Source: Streptomyces shenzhenensis (GTDB lineage Bacteria; Actinomycetota; Actinomycetes; Streptomycetales; Streptomycetaceae). Taken from it: 64,000 bases of DNA. A model generated the notes under the pieces. That model saw only the letters and a program-made list of their open reading frames with translations, did not search any database and was not told where the DNA came from. The stretch is from positions 16,677 to 80,676 of the forward strand of contig NZ_JAJONF010000042.1 in the NCBI RefSeq assembly GCF_021462265.1, written 5' to 3'. Position 1 is the stretch's first letter; the number at the start of each line of letters is the position of its first letter. Below are positions 40,514-48,771 of the stretch, piece after piece. Made by a program: the position numbers and the translations under genes.

Positions 40514-40527
40514 TGATACCAGTTCTA
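40514..40527. promoter_or_regulatory. Degenerate KstR-type operator before the aldehyde dehydrogenase
   Basis: On the minus strand TAGAACTGGTATCA, one mismatch (GTA for GTT) to TNNAACNNGTTNNA. It is embedded in a larger palindrome AGAACTG-N4-CAGTTCT (40509-40526), followed by AGTT-G-AACT. Confidence 0.55.
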
Positions 40528-40613
40528 GTTGAACTAAGCCAGGCATGGGACCGAATAGGCTCTCACCAGCATTTTTGGCGTCGCCGAGGGGACGCGCCCT
40601 CCGCCCCGGGGGC

Positions 40614-41156
40614 TCAGGCCTTCGAGGCCGGCCGCCACTCGTCGACGAGGAGTCCGAGCAGCACCTCGTCCAGGAACTCGCCCATCACCCAGGCCGAGGA
40701 GCGCAGCACGCCCTCGCGGACGAAGCCGTTGCGCTCGGCGGCGCACAGCATCGCGGTGTTGTCGGCCAGCGTCTCGATCTGCAGCCGCCGCAGGCCGCGC
40801 ACGACGAAGCCGTAGTGGCACAGCACCGCGACCACGTCGGTGCCGTGGCCCTTGCCGCGGGCGGACGGCAGCAGCCCCAGCCCGATGTGCGCGAAGCGGT
40901 TGTGGCTGTCGATGCCCCACAGCGTCGCGCCGCCGACCAGCGTGCCGCCCGCCAGCTCGACCACGGAGAACCTGACGCTGTCCTCCCCCTTGTGCTCCAC
41001 CGTGAGCCGCGGGTCCTTCGACTCCGGCGAGACCGGCCGCCACGGCTCGCTGTCGGTCCGCGAACCGTAGACCACGTCGTCGTAGAGTTCGGCCCGCAGG
41101 ACCGGGATGTCCTCCGCATGCCGGGCCCTGAGCCCGACCGTGTCGCCTCTCAGCAT
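40614..41156 (-). CDS. GNAT acetyltransferase (RimJ/RimL type)
   Basis: 180 residues. Acetyl-CoA-binding motif A is HIGLGLLPSARGKGHGTDVV (about 95-115), and the RimJ/RimL pattern LRRLQIETLADNTAMLCAAE RNGF follows. N-terminal segment LRGDTVGLRARHAEDIPVLR is typical. Acetylates an unknown amine, perhaps a protein N-terminus. It stands alone on the minus strand, 137 bases away from the aldehyde dehydrogenase gene. Confidence 0.9.
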   Translation of the reverse strand: MLRGDTVGLRARHAEDIPVLRAELYDDVVYGSRTDSEPWRPVSPESKDPRLTVEHKGEDSVRFSVVELAGGTLVGGATLWGIDSHNRFAHIGLGLLPSARGKGHGTDVVAVLCHYGFVVRGLRRLQIETLADNTAMLCAAERNGFVREGVLRSSAWVMGEFLDEVLLGLLVDEWRPASKA

Positions 41157-41514
41157 GCGAGCTTCCTATCCGGTCGGTCCGGCCGGCGGCAAACCAATAT
41201 GCGGACGCCTCGGCCGGGGCCCGAACCGCCCGCCGGCGGCCGGCGCTGGGACACCGGCGCGGCCCGGCGGACAACCGGCTGCGGCCCGCGCGCACCCCTC
41301 CCGCCCGCCGCCGCGGCCATGACCCCGCCGGTCGCCGCCGTCATCGCGTACGCCCGGCCCACCGACCGCGGCGCCCTCCTCCAGCACGGCGGGCACGCCA
41401 GGTTCGCCCGGGGCATGCGGGACCTCCCCGTCGGCGGGCGCGGACCGGATGTCCGCCGCCACGGCCGGCAACAGGAACCGGAGGAGTTGCCACCGGACCC
41501 TGACCGCCCCCTAT
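41157..41514. other. Intergenic region without recognisable gene
   Basis: About 360 bases of very GC-rich sequence between divergent genes. Open frames exist on both strands but none has a ribosome site or known domain. The promoter of the hydrolase gene lies at its right edge. Confidence 0.4.
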
Positions 41515-41542
41515 CTGACGTTCAGTCAGTTCTCGTTATAGT
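41514..41542 (+). promoter_or_regulatory. Promoter of the metallo-hydrolase gene overlapped by CTGACG-N5-TCAG motif, copy 4
   Basis: TCTGAC (-35, 41514-41519), 17 bases, TATAGT (-10, 41537-41542) make a good vegetative promoter. CTGACGTTCAGTCAG (41515-41529) covers the -35 box, a position that suits repression. Confidence 0.65.
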
Positions 41543-41592
41543 GAGCGATGGCCGTGGGGCCGGCGGGACCGGGCGGGGGCGGAGGCAGACCG

Positions 41593-42663
41593 ATGACGGA
41601 CAGTCTGGGCGAGTCGGCGGGGGCGGGGCCCGAGGTGCCGGTACGGGATCTCGGTGGGGGCGTGCGGTCCGTCGCCGTACCCATTCCGGACAATCCGCTC
41701 GGCCACACGCTGGTGTACGTGATGGACACCGACCGGGGTCCGGTACTGGTCGACACCGGGTGGGACGACCCCGGGTCGTGGGACGTGCTGGTGGCGGGGC
41801 TGGCGGCGTGCGGTACGGGCGTCGGCGAGGTGCACGGGGTCGTCATCACGCATCACCATCCCGACCATCACGGGCTGTCGGGGAAGGTGCGCGAGGCGTC
41901 CGGGGCCTGGATCGCGATGCACGCGGCCGACGCGGCGATCGTGCGGCGGGCCCGGGAGACCCGGCCGGAGCGGTGGTTCACGTACATGGCGGCGAAGCTG
42001 ACGGCCGCCGGGGCACCGGAGGAGCACGTGGCGCCGTTGCGCGGCGGCCCCCGCCGCCGAAGCGCCCCGCCCGGCCTGGCCCCCGCCCTCCCCGACCGGG
42101 AGATCCTCCCCGGCGAACTCCTCGGCCTCCCGGGCCGCCGGCTGCGTGCCGTCTGGACGCCCGGCCACACGCCCGGCCATGTCTGCCTGCACCTGGAGGA
42201 GGAGCATCCCGCCCGGCTCCCGGGCCATGGGCGCCTGTTCTCCGGCGACCACCTGCTCCCCGAGATCACCCCGCACATCGGCCTCTACGAGGACCCCGAC
42301 GACGCGACCGTCACCGACCCCCTCGGCGACTACCTCGACTCCCTGGAACGCGTCGGCCGCCTCGCCCCCGCCGAGGTGCTCCCGGCCCACCAGCACACCT
42401 TCACCGACGCGCCGGGGCGGGTCCGCGAGCTGCTGGCCCACCACGAGGAACGCCTCGCCGGACTGCTCTCGCTCCTCCAGCAGCCGCTCACACCCTGGCA
42501 GTTGGCGGTGCGGATGGAGTGGAACCGGCCCTGGGAGCAGATTCCGTACGGATCGCGGAACATCGCCGTCTCGGAGGCCGAGGCCCATCTGCGGCGCCTG
42601 GTGAAGCTGGGGCGGGCGGAGGCGGTGGCGGGGAGCGATCCGGTCACGTACGTGGCCGTGTGA
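41593..42663 (+). CDS. Metallo-beta-lactamase-fold hydrolase
   Basis: 356 residues. The metal-binding signature is VVITHHHPDHHGLSGKV (about 90-105), with further ligands in WTPGHTPGHVCLHLEE and LFSGDHLLPEITPHI. The C-terminal 100 residues form an extension with a winged-helix-like segment (LAVRMEWNRPWEQI). Family members hydrolyse thioesters, lactones or glyoxalase substrates; the substrate here is unknown. The ATG at 41593 is supported by GGCGGAGG at 41578-41585, favoured over the ATG at 41548. The CTGACG-N5-TCAG motif in its promoter links it to the steroid-type gene set. Confidence 0.88.
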   Translation: MTDSLGESAGAGPEVPVRDLGGGVRSVAVPIPDNPLGHTLVYVMDTDRGPVLVDTGWDDPGSWDVLVAGLAACGTGVGEVHGVVITHHHPDHHGLSGKVREASGAWIAMHAADAAIVRRARETRPERWFTYMAAKLTAAGAPEEHVAPLRGGPRRRSAPPGLAPALPDREILPGELLGLPGRRLRAVWTPGHTPGHVCLHLEEEHPARLPGHGRLFSGDHLLPEITPHIGLYEDPDDATVTDPLGDYLDSLERVGRLAPAEVLPAHQHTFTDAPGRVRELLAHHEERLAGLLSLLQQPLTPWQLAVRMEWNRPWEQIPYGSRNIAVSEAEAHLRRLVKLGRAEAVAGSDPVTYVAV

Positions 42664-42745
42664 CCCGTCGTCCAGGTGGCCGTGCGAGTCGTCGCCCACG
42701 GGGCCGTGCGAGTTGTCGTCCAGGTGGCCGTGCGAGTCGTTCGCG
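42664..42745. repeat. Tandem 24-bp repeat after the hydrolase gene
   Basis: Three imperfect units ending GGCCGTGCGAGT: GTCGTCCAGGTGGCCGTGCG near 42668, a variant GTCGCCCACGGGGCCGTGCG near 42691, and GTCGTCCAGGTGGCCGTGCG again near 42715. They fill the gap to the next gene. Confidence 0.7.
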
Positions 42746-42796
42746 TGGCCCGGTAAATCCTCGGGCGGCCGGCACCCTCGGCTGCTAGACAGGCTC

Positions 42797-43309
42797 ATGG
42801 ACCCTTTGGAACGGCTCCTCGCCGAACGCGCCTGCGAGCGTCTCGTCATCGACTTCGTGCGCCGGCTCGACCTCGGCGAACCGTCCTCCGTGGCCGGGTT
42901 GTTCACCGAGGACGGGTGGTGGGAGTGGCCGCCGCCCGGGGACGGGCGCCGGGCCGAGGGGCGGGCGGCGCTCGCCGCGTACTTCGGCTCCCGGCCGCCG
43001 GGCCGGCTCTCGCGGCGGGTGATGTCCAACATCCTCGTCACGGTGACGGGACCGGAGACGGCGACGGCCACGTCGTACTTCCAGACCTACCGGGTCGACC
43101 GTCACGACGGCGGACGCGACGAAGGACCTGCCGGGACAGGGGACGGAGGACCCGGCGGGGGATTCGGCGGAGGGATGGTGCCGGCCGGGCCGCCCGTGCA
43201 GGTCGGTCACTACGAGGACCGGTTCCGGTGCCTCGACGGCCGCTGGCTGCTGGCGTCCCGGACCCTGGTGCTGCCGTTCGGCGGGCCGACACCCACGGCA
43301 GGCGGCTGA
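42797..43309 (+). CDS. SnoaL/NTF2-like protein
   Basis: 170 residues with the cone-shaped NTF2 fold pattern: ERACERLVIDFVRRLDLGEP and LFTEDGWWEWP at the front and DRFRCLDGRWLLASRTLVLP at the end. Members include ketosteroid isomerase-like and polyketide cyclase enzymes. A glycine-rich insert (about 118-140) is unusual and lies before the last strands. Function unknown. The ATG at 42797 begins the domain; it follows the hydrolase gene on the same strand after a tandem repeat and might be co-transcribed. Confidence 0.78.
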   Translation: MDPLERLLAERACERLVIDFVRRLDLGEPSSVAGLFTEDGWWEWPPPGDGRRAEGRAALAAYFGSRPPGRLSRRVMSNILVTVTGPETATATSYFQTYRVDRHDGGRDEGPAGTGDGGPGGGFGGGMVPAGPPVQVGHYEDRFRCLDGRWLLASRTLVLPFGGPTPTAGG

Positions 43310-43327
43310 AGCACGCCCGCCGGAGGC

Positions 43328-43909
43328 TCAGTTGACGGCGCCCTCGGCGGTGATGAGCATCTCCGCCAGGTCGGCGAGGGTGGCCAGCTGACGGGCGTTC
43401 ATCTGCGGGGCGCGGGCCGCCAGGCGGACCAGGCCGCTCTCGCGGAGCCGGGAGAGCGGGTCGGCCCTGGCCTCAAGGCTCTGCAGCACCGGCTGGAGCG
43501 CCTCCTGCAACGCCTCGGGCTCGTCCGCGGTGAAGAAGCCGGCCGGCAGACCGAAGAACCGCCGCAGCCGGTCGGTGTGTTCGAGGCTCGGCAGCCCGCT
43601 CTTGCGCCACTCGCTGAGCCACTGCCTGCTGGTGCCGGCGATCGCCGCGAGCTCGCCCAGCGAGTACCGCTTGCCGTCGGGGCGGCGCCGGTTCTCGCGA
43701 ATGAAGTCCAGCCGCTGGCGCACCCGTTCGGCGAGCCCCGCCTCGGGCGCGGCCTTCCCGGCGAGGAGTTCGGCGACGACCCCGGCCGGGATCCCGGTGC
43801 GGTACGACAGGTCGGCCACGTCCAGCACCTCGGACAGCCGCCCGGGACATCCGGTCAGCTCTCCGAGCCGTTCCAGTACGCCGGTCAGCGGGGCATGGGC
43901 GTCACTCAC
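43328..43909 (-). CDS. Helix-turn-helix (XRE-like) regulator
   Basis: 193 residues. A HTH of the Cro/C1 type is at about 83-125 (YSLGELAAIAGTSRQWLSEW, SLEHTDRLRRFFGLPAGFFT), preceded by a helical domain that resembles a second, degenerate HTH (LSYRTGIPAGVVAELLAGKA). The C-terminus is helical with no ligand domain recognised. GTG 43909 is preferred, with AGGGGGATC upstream; an in-frame start at 43927 is possible. It is divergent from the ATP-grasp-like gene and may control it. Confidence 0.82.
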   Translation of the reverse strand: MSDAHAPLTGVLERLGELTGCPGRLSEVLDVADLSYRTGIPAGVVAELLAGKAAPEAGLAERVRQRLDFIRENRRRPDGKRYSLGELAAIAGTSRQWLSEWRKSGLPSLEHTDRLRRFFGLPAGFFTADEPEALQEALQPVLQSLEARADPLSRLRESGLVRLAARAPQMNARQLATLADLAEMLITAEGAVN

Positions 43910-44163
43910 CAAGATCCCCCTGGACACACGTGGTTGGTCGGTCGGCCGAACAGACGCGAGGCTATCGAATCACCCGCGCCACCCACCAGACATGACAAGG
44001 ACCACTGCGCAAGGGGGCAGCAATCGTTGACATGTGACGGACCGGCAGGAAAGGATCACGTCACCAGGCCACGGTCGAACCGACCCGCCTCCGGTGCCGC
44101 CTGTGGGGAGCGGCGTCCGGGCGACCAGCCGGCCGCCTCCTCCCCAGAAGGTGAGGCGAACCG

Positions 44164-45204
44164 ATGCCGCAGCCCGTCCTGCTCCTCGGTGCCGGCCGCA
44201 GGCGCGCGTACGACGAGTTCGTGCTGAGACGGGTCGCCGCGGCCCGCCCGGTGCTGCTGGTGGACGCCGCGCCGCCCGCCTGGGCACAGCCGTGGCCGGC
44301 CGGTCACCTCGCGGCGGACCCCGGCAAGGGCGGCGCCACGGCGTCGGCGGTGGCACGGTTCGCGGCCCGGCACCGGGTCCGCGGCGTGCTGACCCACTCG
44401 GGCGAGTACGCGGTGGCCGCCGCCACGATCGCCGGGCAGTTGGGGCTGCCCGGCCCTTCCCCCGCTGTTGCCGCCGCCTGTGGCGACCCGCCCGCGCTGC
44501 GCGCGCTGCTGGCCGGCCGCGCGGTGCCCACCGACGACCCGGGCGGCTCCGGCGCGCCCCGCGTCTCGGCCGAGACGGTCGTCCTCGACGGTGAGATCCG
44601 CATCGCCGCCATCACCCGTACGACCCTGGGCCCGGCGCCCGCCCGGCAGCCGCTCCGGCACACCGTGCACGCCCACGACGGCCTGCTGCACAACCGTTTC
44701 CTGCGCCTGGCCGTCGACCGCACCGTGCACGCCCTCGGCGTCGACCGGGGTGTCCTGCACATCGGCCTCGCCCTCACCGACCGCGGCCCCCGGGTCACCG
44801 ACGTCGCCCCGCATCTGCCGGGCGACCTGATCCCGCTCCTCGTCCGGCGGGCCACCGGCGTCGATCTCGCCCAGGCCGCGGCCGCCCTGGCCACCGGCGA
44901 GGTGCCCGACACGACGCCCACCCGGCAGCGGGCGGCGGCCGTCCAGTTCGCCTACCCGGCCGCCACCGGCCGCCTCGATCGCCTGGACCTCTCCCCCGAC
45001 GCCGCCCGCGAGCCCGGCGCCGACCGCATGCTCCTCACCCAGCACACCGGCAACCACGTCACCGCGGGCCCGCACGCCACCGTCGCCGACCGGCTGGCCC
45101 TGTGGGTGGCGGTCGGCGAGACCCCCGCCGACTGCGACGACGCGCTGCGCCGCATGGCCCGCCACCTGTCGGCGGGCATCGCGCCGCTCGCGAACGCGGC
45201 GTAG
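44164..45204 (+). CDS. ATP-grasp-like protein lacking the ATP-binding subdomain
   Basis: 346 residues. The N-terminal part (PVLLLGAGRRRAYDEFVL, VRGVLTHSGEYAVAAATIAG) and the C-terminal part (ETVVLDGEIRIAAITRTTLG, LHNRFLRLAVDRTVHALGVD, VTDVAPHLPGDLIPLLVRRA) match carbon-nitrogen ligases of the ATP-grasp class. In normal members about 70 residues with the ATP-binding lysines lie between the helix before LRALLAGRAVPTDDP and the SAETVVLDGEI strand; here they are missing. The protein is therefore probably not an ordinary ligase. The frame is intact and long, so it is not an obvious pseudogene. The start ATG 44164 has GGTGAGGCG upstream. Confidence 0.75.
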   Translation: MPQPVLLLGAGRRRAYDEFVLRRVAAARPVLLVDAAPPAWAQPWPAGHLAADPGKGGATASAVARFAARHRVRGVLTHSGEYAVAAATIAGQLGLPGPSPAVAAACGDPPALRALLAGRAVPTDDPGGSGAPRVSAETVVLDGEIRIAAITRTTLGPAPARQPLRHTVHAHDGLLHNRFLRLAVDRTVHALGVDRGVLHIGLALTDRGPRVTDVAPHLPGDLIPLLVRRATGVDLAQAAAALATGEVPDTTPTRQRAAAVQFAYPAATGRLDRLDLSPDAAREPGADRMLLTQHTGNHVTAGPHATVADRLALWVAVGETPADCDDALRRMARHLSAGIAPLANAA

Positions 45205-45234
45205 CAGGCGGCGCCGACGCCCTACGGTGGCGCC

Positions 45235-45588
45235 ATGACTCATCGCCCGAAAGCACCGGCCGCGCCCGTCGAGGCCTTCGAACCCCCTTACTACGTCGCT
45301 GTCTTCACCGCGGTACGGACCGCAGGCCAGAGCGGCTACGGCGAGACCAACGCACGCATGGAAGAGCTGGTGAAGGACATCCCCGGGTACCTGGGGATGG
45401 ACCACGCGCAGACGCCCGGCGGGCTGGGCATCACCGTCGGGTACTTCCGTGACGCCGACGCCCTCGCCCGGTGGCGGACCGACGCCGAGCACCGCGCGGC
45501 GCAGAAGCGCGGGCGAGCCGAGTGGTACGAGAGCTACACCCTGCATGTGGCGAAAGTGGAGCGGAGCCACGGCTTCACGCGCGGGTAG
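45235..45588 (+). CDS. Antibiotic biosynthesis monooxygenase-domain protein
   Basis: 117 residues, a small ferredoxin-like alpha/beta protein. YYVAVFTAVRT, MEELVKDIPGYLGMDHAQTP and ITVGYFRDADALARWRTDAE HRAAQ are the conserved ABM blocks. Members include heme-degrading and quinone-forming monooxygenases, but many have no known function. It begins 30 bases after the ATP-grasp-like gene on the same strand. It converges with the phosphotransferase gene (15 bases). Confidence 0.9.
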   Translation: MTHRPKAPAAPVEAFEPPYYVAVFTAVRTAGQSGYGETNARMEELVKDIPGYLGMDHAQTPGGLGITVGYFRDADALARWRTDAEHRAAQKRGRAEWYESYTLHVAKVERSHGFTRG

Positions 45589-45603
45589 TCCCGCGACGCG
45601 GCG

Positions 45604-46254
45604 CTAGAAGGCGATCGTCCGGATCAACTCCCCCGCCGCTTCCAGTACGTCGACTTCCTCGCGGCTCATCGTCGGATTGGCCGCCCGCCGTCGCAGGGCC
45701 TGCGCGAGTCCCTCCTCGGTCAGTTCGCCCGGATCGGCGAGCAGGGCCCTCAGCAGGTCATGGGCCAACGGGTACGCGCCCAGGGCCACTTGGGCGAGGA
45801 TCACCGCGGACATGCCCCAGTCGAGGCCGGGCGGGCCGTCCTCGGCGTTGGTCCAGTCGATGACCCGGGGACCGTCGGGGGTCAGTATCACGTTGTCCGG
45901 ATGCAGGTCCAGGTGGAGGACCCGGGCGCCGGGGTCGGCCGGATCCCGGCCCGGCACGGCGTGCAGCCGCCGCAGCAGCGAGGCGAGCAGCGCACCGCCC
46001 TCCCCGGCGCTCGTCTCCCCCGCCAGCAGCGCCGCCAGCATGGTCGGCCCGGACAGCCGCTCCATGACCAGTTCGGTACGGGACGCGGAGGGCCGCACCC
46101 GGGGCGCCGGGTAGCCGTGCTCGCGCACGTACGTCATCACCGCGCCCTCGGCGGCCGCGTCACCCCAGCCGTCCCGGTCCCGGCGCAGCACCCAGGCCTC
46201 GTCGAGTTCGTACACGTCCGCCGAACGCCCCGATCCGAGCAGTCTCCCCGTCAT
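45604..46254 (-). CDS. Aminoglycoside-phosphotransferase-like kinase
   Basis: 216 residues, at the short end for the APH family. It keeps a reduced N-lobe (LLGSGRSADVYELDEAWVLR, GYPAPRV, ELVMERLSGPTM) and the catalytic HLDLHPDNVILTPDGPRVID with the metal-binding segment VIDWTNAEDGPPGLDWGM. The Lys of the N-lobe is replaced by Arg (VLRRDRDG). The substrate is unknown; resistance function should not be assumed. ATG 46254; it is divergent from the cobalamin riboswitch. Confidence 0.87.
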   Translation of the reverse strand: MTGRLLGSGRSADVYELDEAWVLRRDRDGWGDAAAEGAVMTYVREHGYPAPRVRPSASRTELVMERLSGPTMLAALLAGETSAGEGGALLASLLRRLHAVPGRDPADPGARVLHLDLHPDNVILTPDGPRVIDWTNAEDGPPGLDWGMSAVILAQVALGAYPLAHDLLRALLADPGELTEEGLAQALRRRAANPTMSREEVDVLEAAGELIRTIAF

Positions 46255-46329
46255 GGCATGACCATAACGAAACGGTCGAGGCTTCCGGGCCCCGCACAGG
46301 CCCCCTCTCGGTTTCCCGCAGGCGGCCGG

Positions 46330-46465
46330 TAAGGTAGCCGGGTCGTCATCACCCGTACGGGGGGAAGCCGGTGCAATTCCGGCGCTGACCCGCAACCGTG
46401 AGCCACAGGACCCCGTGGCAAGCCGGACCACCCCGCCCGGAACGTTGATCGGCTCAGGTGCGCCG
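46330..46465 (+). promoter_or_regulatory. Cobalamin (B12) riboswitch
   Basis: The aptamer core is clear: GGGAAGCCGGTGCAATTCC (about 46361-46380), GGCGCTGACCCGCAACCGTG (about 46381-46400), and after a short arm (GAGCCACAGGACC...GTGGC) AAGCCGGACCACC. These are the conserved blocks of the B12 box class. It precedes the five-gene ECF operon by about 100 bases. The expression platform is probably in the stretch 46440-46555, ahead of GGGAGAGG. High B12 should turn the operon off. Confidence 0.93.
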
Positions 46466-46563
46466 GCATCCGCCGTCGCACGGCACCGTCGAGGTTTACG
46501 GAGCCGAGCCGCCGGGGTGTCCCGTGCTGCCCGGCTCCCCGCAGGGAGAGGCACCCGCCGACC

Positions 46564-47769
46564 ATGACCGTCCTCCGCCGCACCGCCGGGGTGCTGGCCG
46601 CCACCGCCGTCATCGGTACCGCCACGCCCGCGACGACCGCGCTGGCCGCCGGCACCCCCTCCCCGTCCGCGTCGGCGGTCCTTCCGTCAGGTCTGTACGG
46701 CGGCTCGGACCCCAAGTACGACGGCGTCTGGCGCCAGTCCCTGGCCCTGCTGGCCCAGCGCGCGGCCGGGGTGAGCCCGGCCGCGAAGGCGGTGGACTGG
46801 CTGGCCGGGCAGCAGTGCGCCGACGGCGCGTTCGCGGCGTTCCGTGCCGACCCGGCGGCGGCCTGCGACACCAAGGTGACGGTCGACACCAACAGCACGG
46901 CGGCCGCCGTGCAGGCGCTGAAGGCGACGGGCGGGCACGCTGCCGCCGCGGACAAGGCCGTGACCTGGCTGAAGTCGGTGCAGAACAAGGACGGCGGCTG
47001 GGGCTACACCCAGGGTTCGCCCAGCGACACCAACTCCACCGGCGTGGTGATCGGCGCGCTCGCGGCGGCCGGCACGAGCGCGGACAGGTCGCCGTACGAC
47101 CTGCTCGCCAAGTGGTCCGTTCCGTGCGGCCAGGACGGCGGCGGCGCCCTCGCCTACCAGCCGGACAAGCAGGGGAAGCTGACCGCCAACGCGGACGCGA
47201 CGGCGGCCGGGGTGCTCGCCGCCCTCGGCAAGGGGTTCGTGACGACGGCCGGGAAGGCCCGGGCCGAGGGCCCTGCGTGCGCCGGCTCCGGCAAGGCCCT
47301 CAGCCGTGCGGAGGTGGCCCGCAACGGCGCCGCGTACCTGGCGGCCGCCATGTCCGGGACCGGCCACCTCGTCTCCGCACTCGCCGGAGCCAAGCCCCAG
47401 CCGGACTACGGCAACACCGCCGACGCGGTGGTCGCCATGGCCGCGCAGGGCTGGACGAAGCAGGCGGGGAAGCCGTACGCCTGGCTGGAGGCGCACGCCG
47501 CGCGGTGGGCGGAGCAGAACGGGCCCGCGGCCTACGCCGAACTGATCCTCGCCGCGCACGCGATGGGCGCGGACCCGCGCGACTTCGGCGGTACGAACCT
47601 GGTGACGGCGCTGAACGCGACGGGACCTGCCCCGCGGGCGGCTGCCGCGAAGCATGCCGCGGAGAAGAAGTCGGGCAGCGGCGTGTGGTGGATCGTCGGC
47701 ACCGGTCTGGTCGCCGGCATCGGCATCGGCTTCCTGTTCAGCGGGCGCCGGAAGCAGCGGCAGCTGTGA
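46564..47769 (+). CDS. Secreted, membrane-anchored alpha/alpha-toroid protein of the B12 ECF operon (SCO2321 type)
   Basis: 401 residues. A signal peptide (VLRRTAGVLAATAVIGTATP..., cleaved near LAA) exports it; a C-terminal helix (WWIVGTGLVAGIGIGFLFSG) and basic RRKQRQL anchor it. Between them are repeated squalene-cyclase/prenyltransferase-type motifs: AVDWLAGQQCADGAFAAF, AVTWLKSVQNKDGGWGYTQG and later WLEAHAARWAEQNGPAAYAE. Being outside the cell, it cannot be a normal prenyltransferase. The toroid is the same fold as the alpha-domain of transcobalamin and intrinsic factor. Position behind a B12 riboswitch and before an ECF transporter suggests corrinoid capture; that is inference. Translation of the next gene is coupled (GTGA overlap). 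Confidence 0.85.
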   Translation: MTVLRRTAGVLAATAVIGTATPATTALAAGTPSPSASAVLPSGLYGGSDPKYDGVWRQSLALLAQRAAGVSPAAKAVDWLAGQQCADGAFAAFRADPAAACDTKVTVDTNSTAAAVQALKATGGHAAAADKAVTWLKSVQNKDGGWGYTQGSPSDTNSTGVVIGALAAAGTSADRSPYDLLAKWSVPCGQDGGGALAYQPDKQGKLTANADATAAGVLAALGKGFVTTAGKARAEGPACAGSGKALSRAEVARNGAAYLAAAMSGTGHLVSALAGAKPQPDYGNTADAVVAMAAQGWTKQAGKPYAWLEAHAARWAEQNGPAAYAELILAAHAMGADPRDFGGTNLVTALNATGPAPRAAAAKHAAEKKSGSGVWWIVGTGLVAGIGIGFLFSGRRKQRQL

Positions 47770-48389
47770 CCGCGGCCCGCCGTGCCGCGCTGCTGGTCCT
47801 GGCCGCGCTGACGCTGTGCGCGACGGCCGCCGGGCCGGCGGCGGCCACCGGCTACCGCTACTGGTCCTTCTGGGAGCGGGACGGCTCACGCTGGACGTAC
47901 GCCACGCAGGGACCCTCGACCACGCAGCCTGCCGACGGCTCGGTCGAGGGCTTCCGCTTCGCGCTGAGCGAGGACTCGTCGGACGCGTCACGGCCGCGCG
48001 GCACGGCGGACTTCGGGACGGTCTGCGCCGGGACGCCCGCGGTCGGGGGCCGGAAGCGGGTCGGGCTGGTCGTCGACTTCGGTACGCCGGCGGACGCGCC
48101 CTCGGGAGAGAAGCCGCCCGCCCCGCGGACGGCCTGCGCGGTGGTGTCCGAGGACGCGACGACGGCGGACGCGCTGGCGACGGTGGCGAAGCCGCTGCGG
48201 TACGACACGAACGCGTTGTTGTGTGCGATCGCGGGGTATCCGGGGCAGGGCTGCGGGGAGAAGGTGGCGGCGGCGCCCGGGGGTACGTCGGGCGGCGGGC
48301 CGTCGCTGGGACTGCTGGCGGGCGCGGGAGTCGTGGCGCTCCTGGCCGCCGGGGCTTTCTGGCAGGCACGGCGGCGCGGGAATGAGTGA
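47766..48389 (+). CDS. Secreted membrane-anchored protein (SCO2322 family)
   Basis: 207 residues. Signal peptide (AARRAALLVLAALTLCATAA, cleaved near GPAAA-TG), an extracytoplasmic domain with conserved YRYWSFWERDGSRWTYATQG and DGSVEGFRFALSE, a segment with three cysteines (VCAGTP, TACAVV, ALLCAIAGYPGQGCG), and a C-terminal helix LGLLAGAGVVALLAAGAFWQ with RRRGNE as anchor. It follows the toroid protein with a four-base overlap. The size and place suit a second B12-handling domain, comparable to the beta-domain of transcobalamin, but I do not see a decisive motif. A tandem array of dispersed repeats follows. Confidence 0.82.
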   Translation: MTAARRAALLVLAALTLCATAAGPAAATGYRYWSFWERDGSRWTYATQGPSTTQPADGSVEGFRFALSEDSSDASRPRGTADFGTVCAGTPAVGGRKRVGLVVDFGTPADAPSGEKPPAPRTACAVVSEDATTADALATVAKPLRYDTNALLCAIAGYPGQGCGEKVAAAPGGTSGGGPSLGLLAGAGVVALLAAGAFWQARRRGNE

Positions 48390-48771
48390 CGCCGCGGGCC
48401 GGTGGGGGCTTGTCGCGCCCACGCGGCGGAGCCGCATATGTCTCAGCCCCGCGCCCCTTACGGGGCACGTCCTGGCTGCGGGCAGTCGTGCCACTGGGGG
48501 CCGGTGGGGGCTCGTCGCGCAGTTCCTCGCGCCCCTTACGGGGCACGTCCTGGCTGCGGGCAGTCGCTCCGCTGAAGGCCGGTGGGGGCTTGTCGCGCCC
48601 ACGCGGCGGAGCCGCATATGTCTCAGCCCCGCGCCCCTTACGGGGCACCGCAGTCGCGTCAGCTACACAGTTGCGGGCAGCCGTGCCGCCGGGGCGATGG
48701 GGGTCCCCCCGCTCCAGCGAAGCCGAGAGTGGGGGAGGGTGGGCGCGGCGGCGCCCCGCCGGCGCGGGCGC
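48390..48771. repeat. Array of three dispersed repeats between the second and third ECF-operon genes
   Basis: Full 63-bp copies at 48404-48466 and 48584-48646 and a shorter variant at 48506-48544, separated by shared ACGTCCTGGCTGCGGGCAGTC segments. Each ends in a hairpin such as CCCCGCGCCCCTTACGGGG. This makes a 382-base gap in an otherwise overlapping operon. No gene lies in it. Confidence 0.88.

Noticed and set aside
41190..41520. Possible small gene between the GNAT and hydrolase genes (starts MTPPVAAVIAYARPTDRG)
   Set aside because: No ribosome site and the frame runs on into the hydrolase gene out of phase; not supportable.
45604..46254. Antibiotic resistance kinase
   Set aside because: Only the general APH fold is visible, with a replaced N-lobe lysine; naming a drug substrate would be guesswork.
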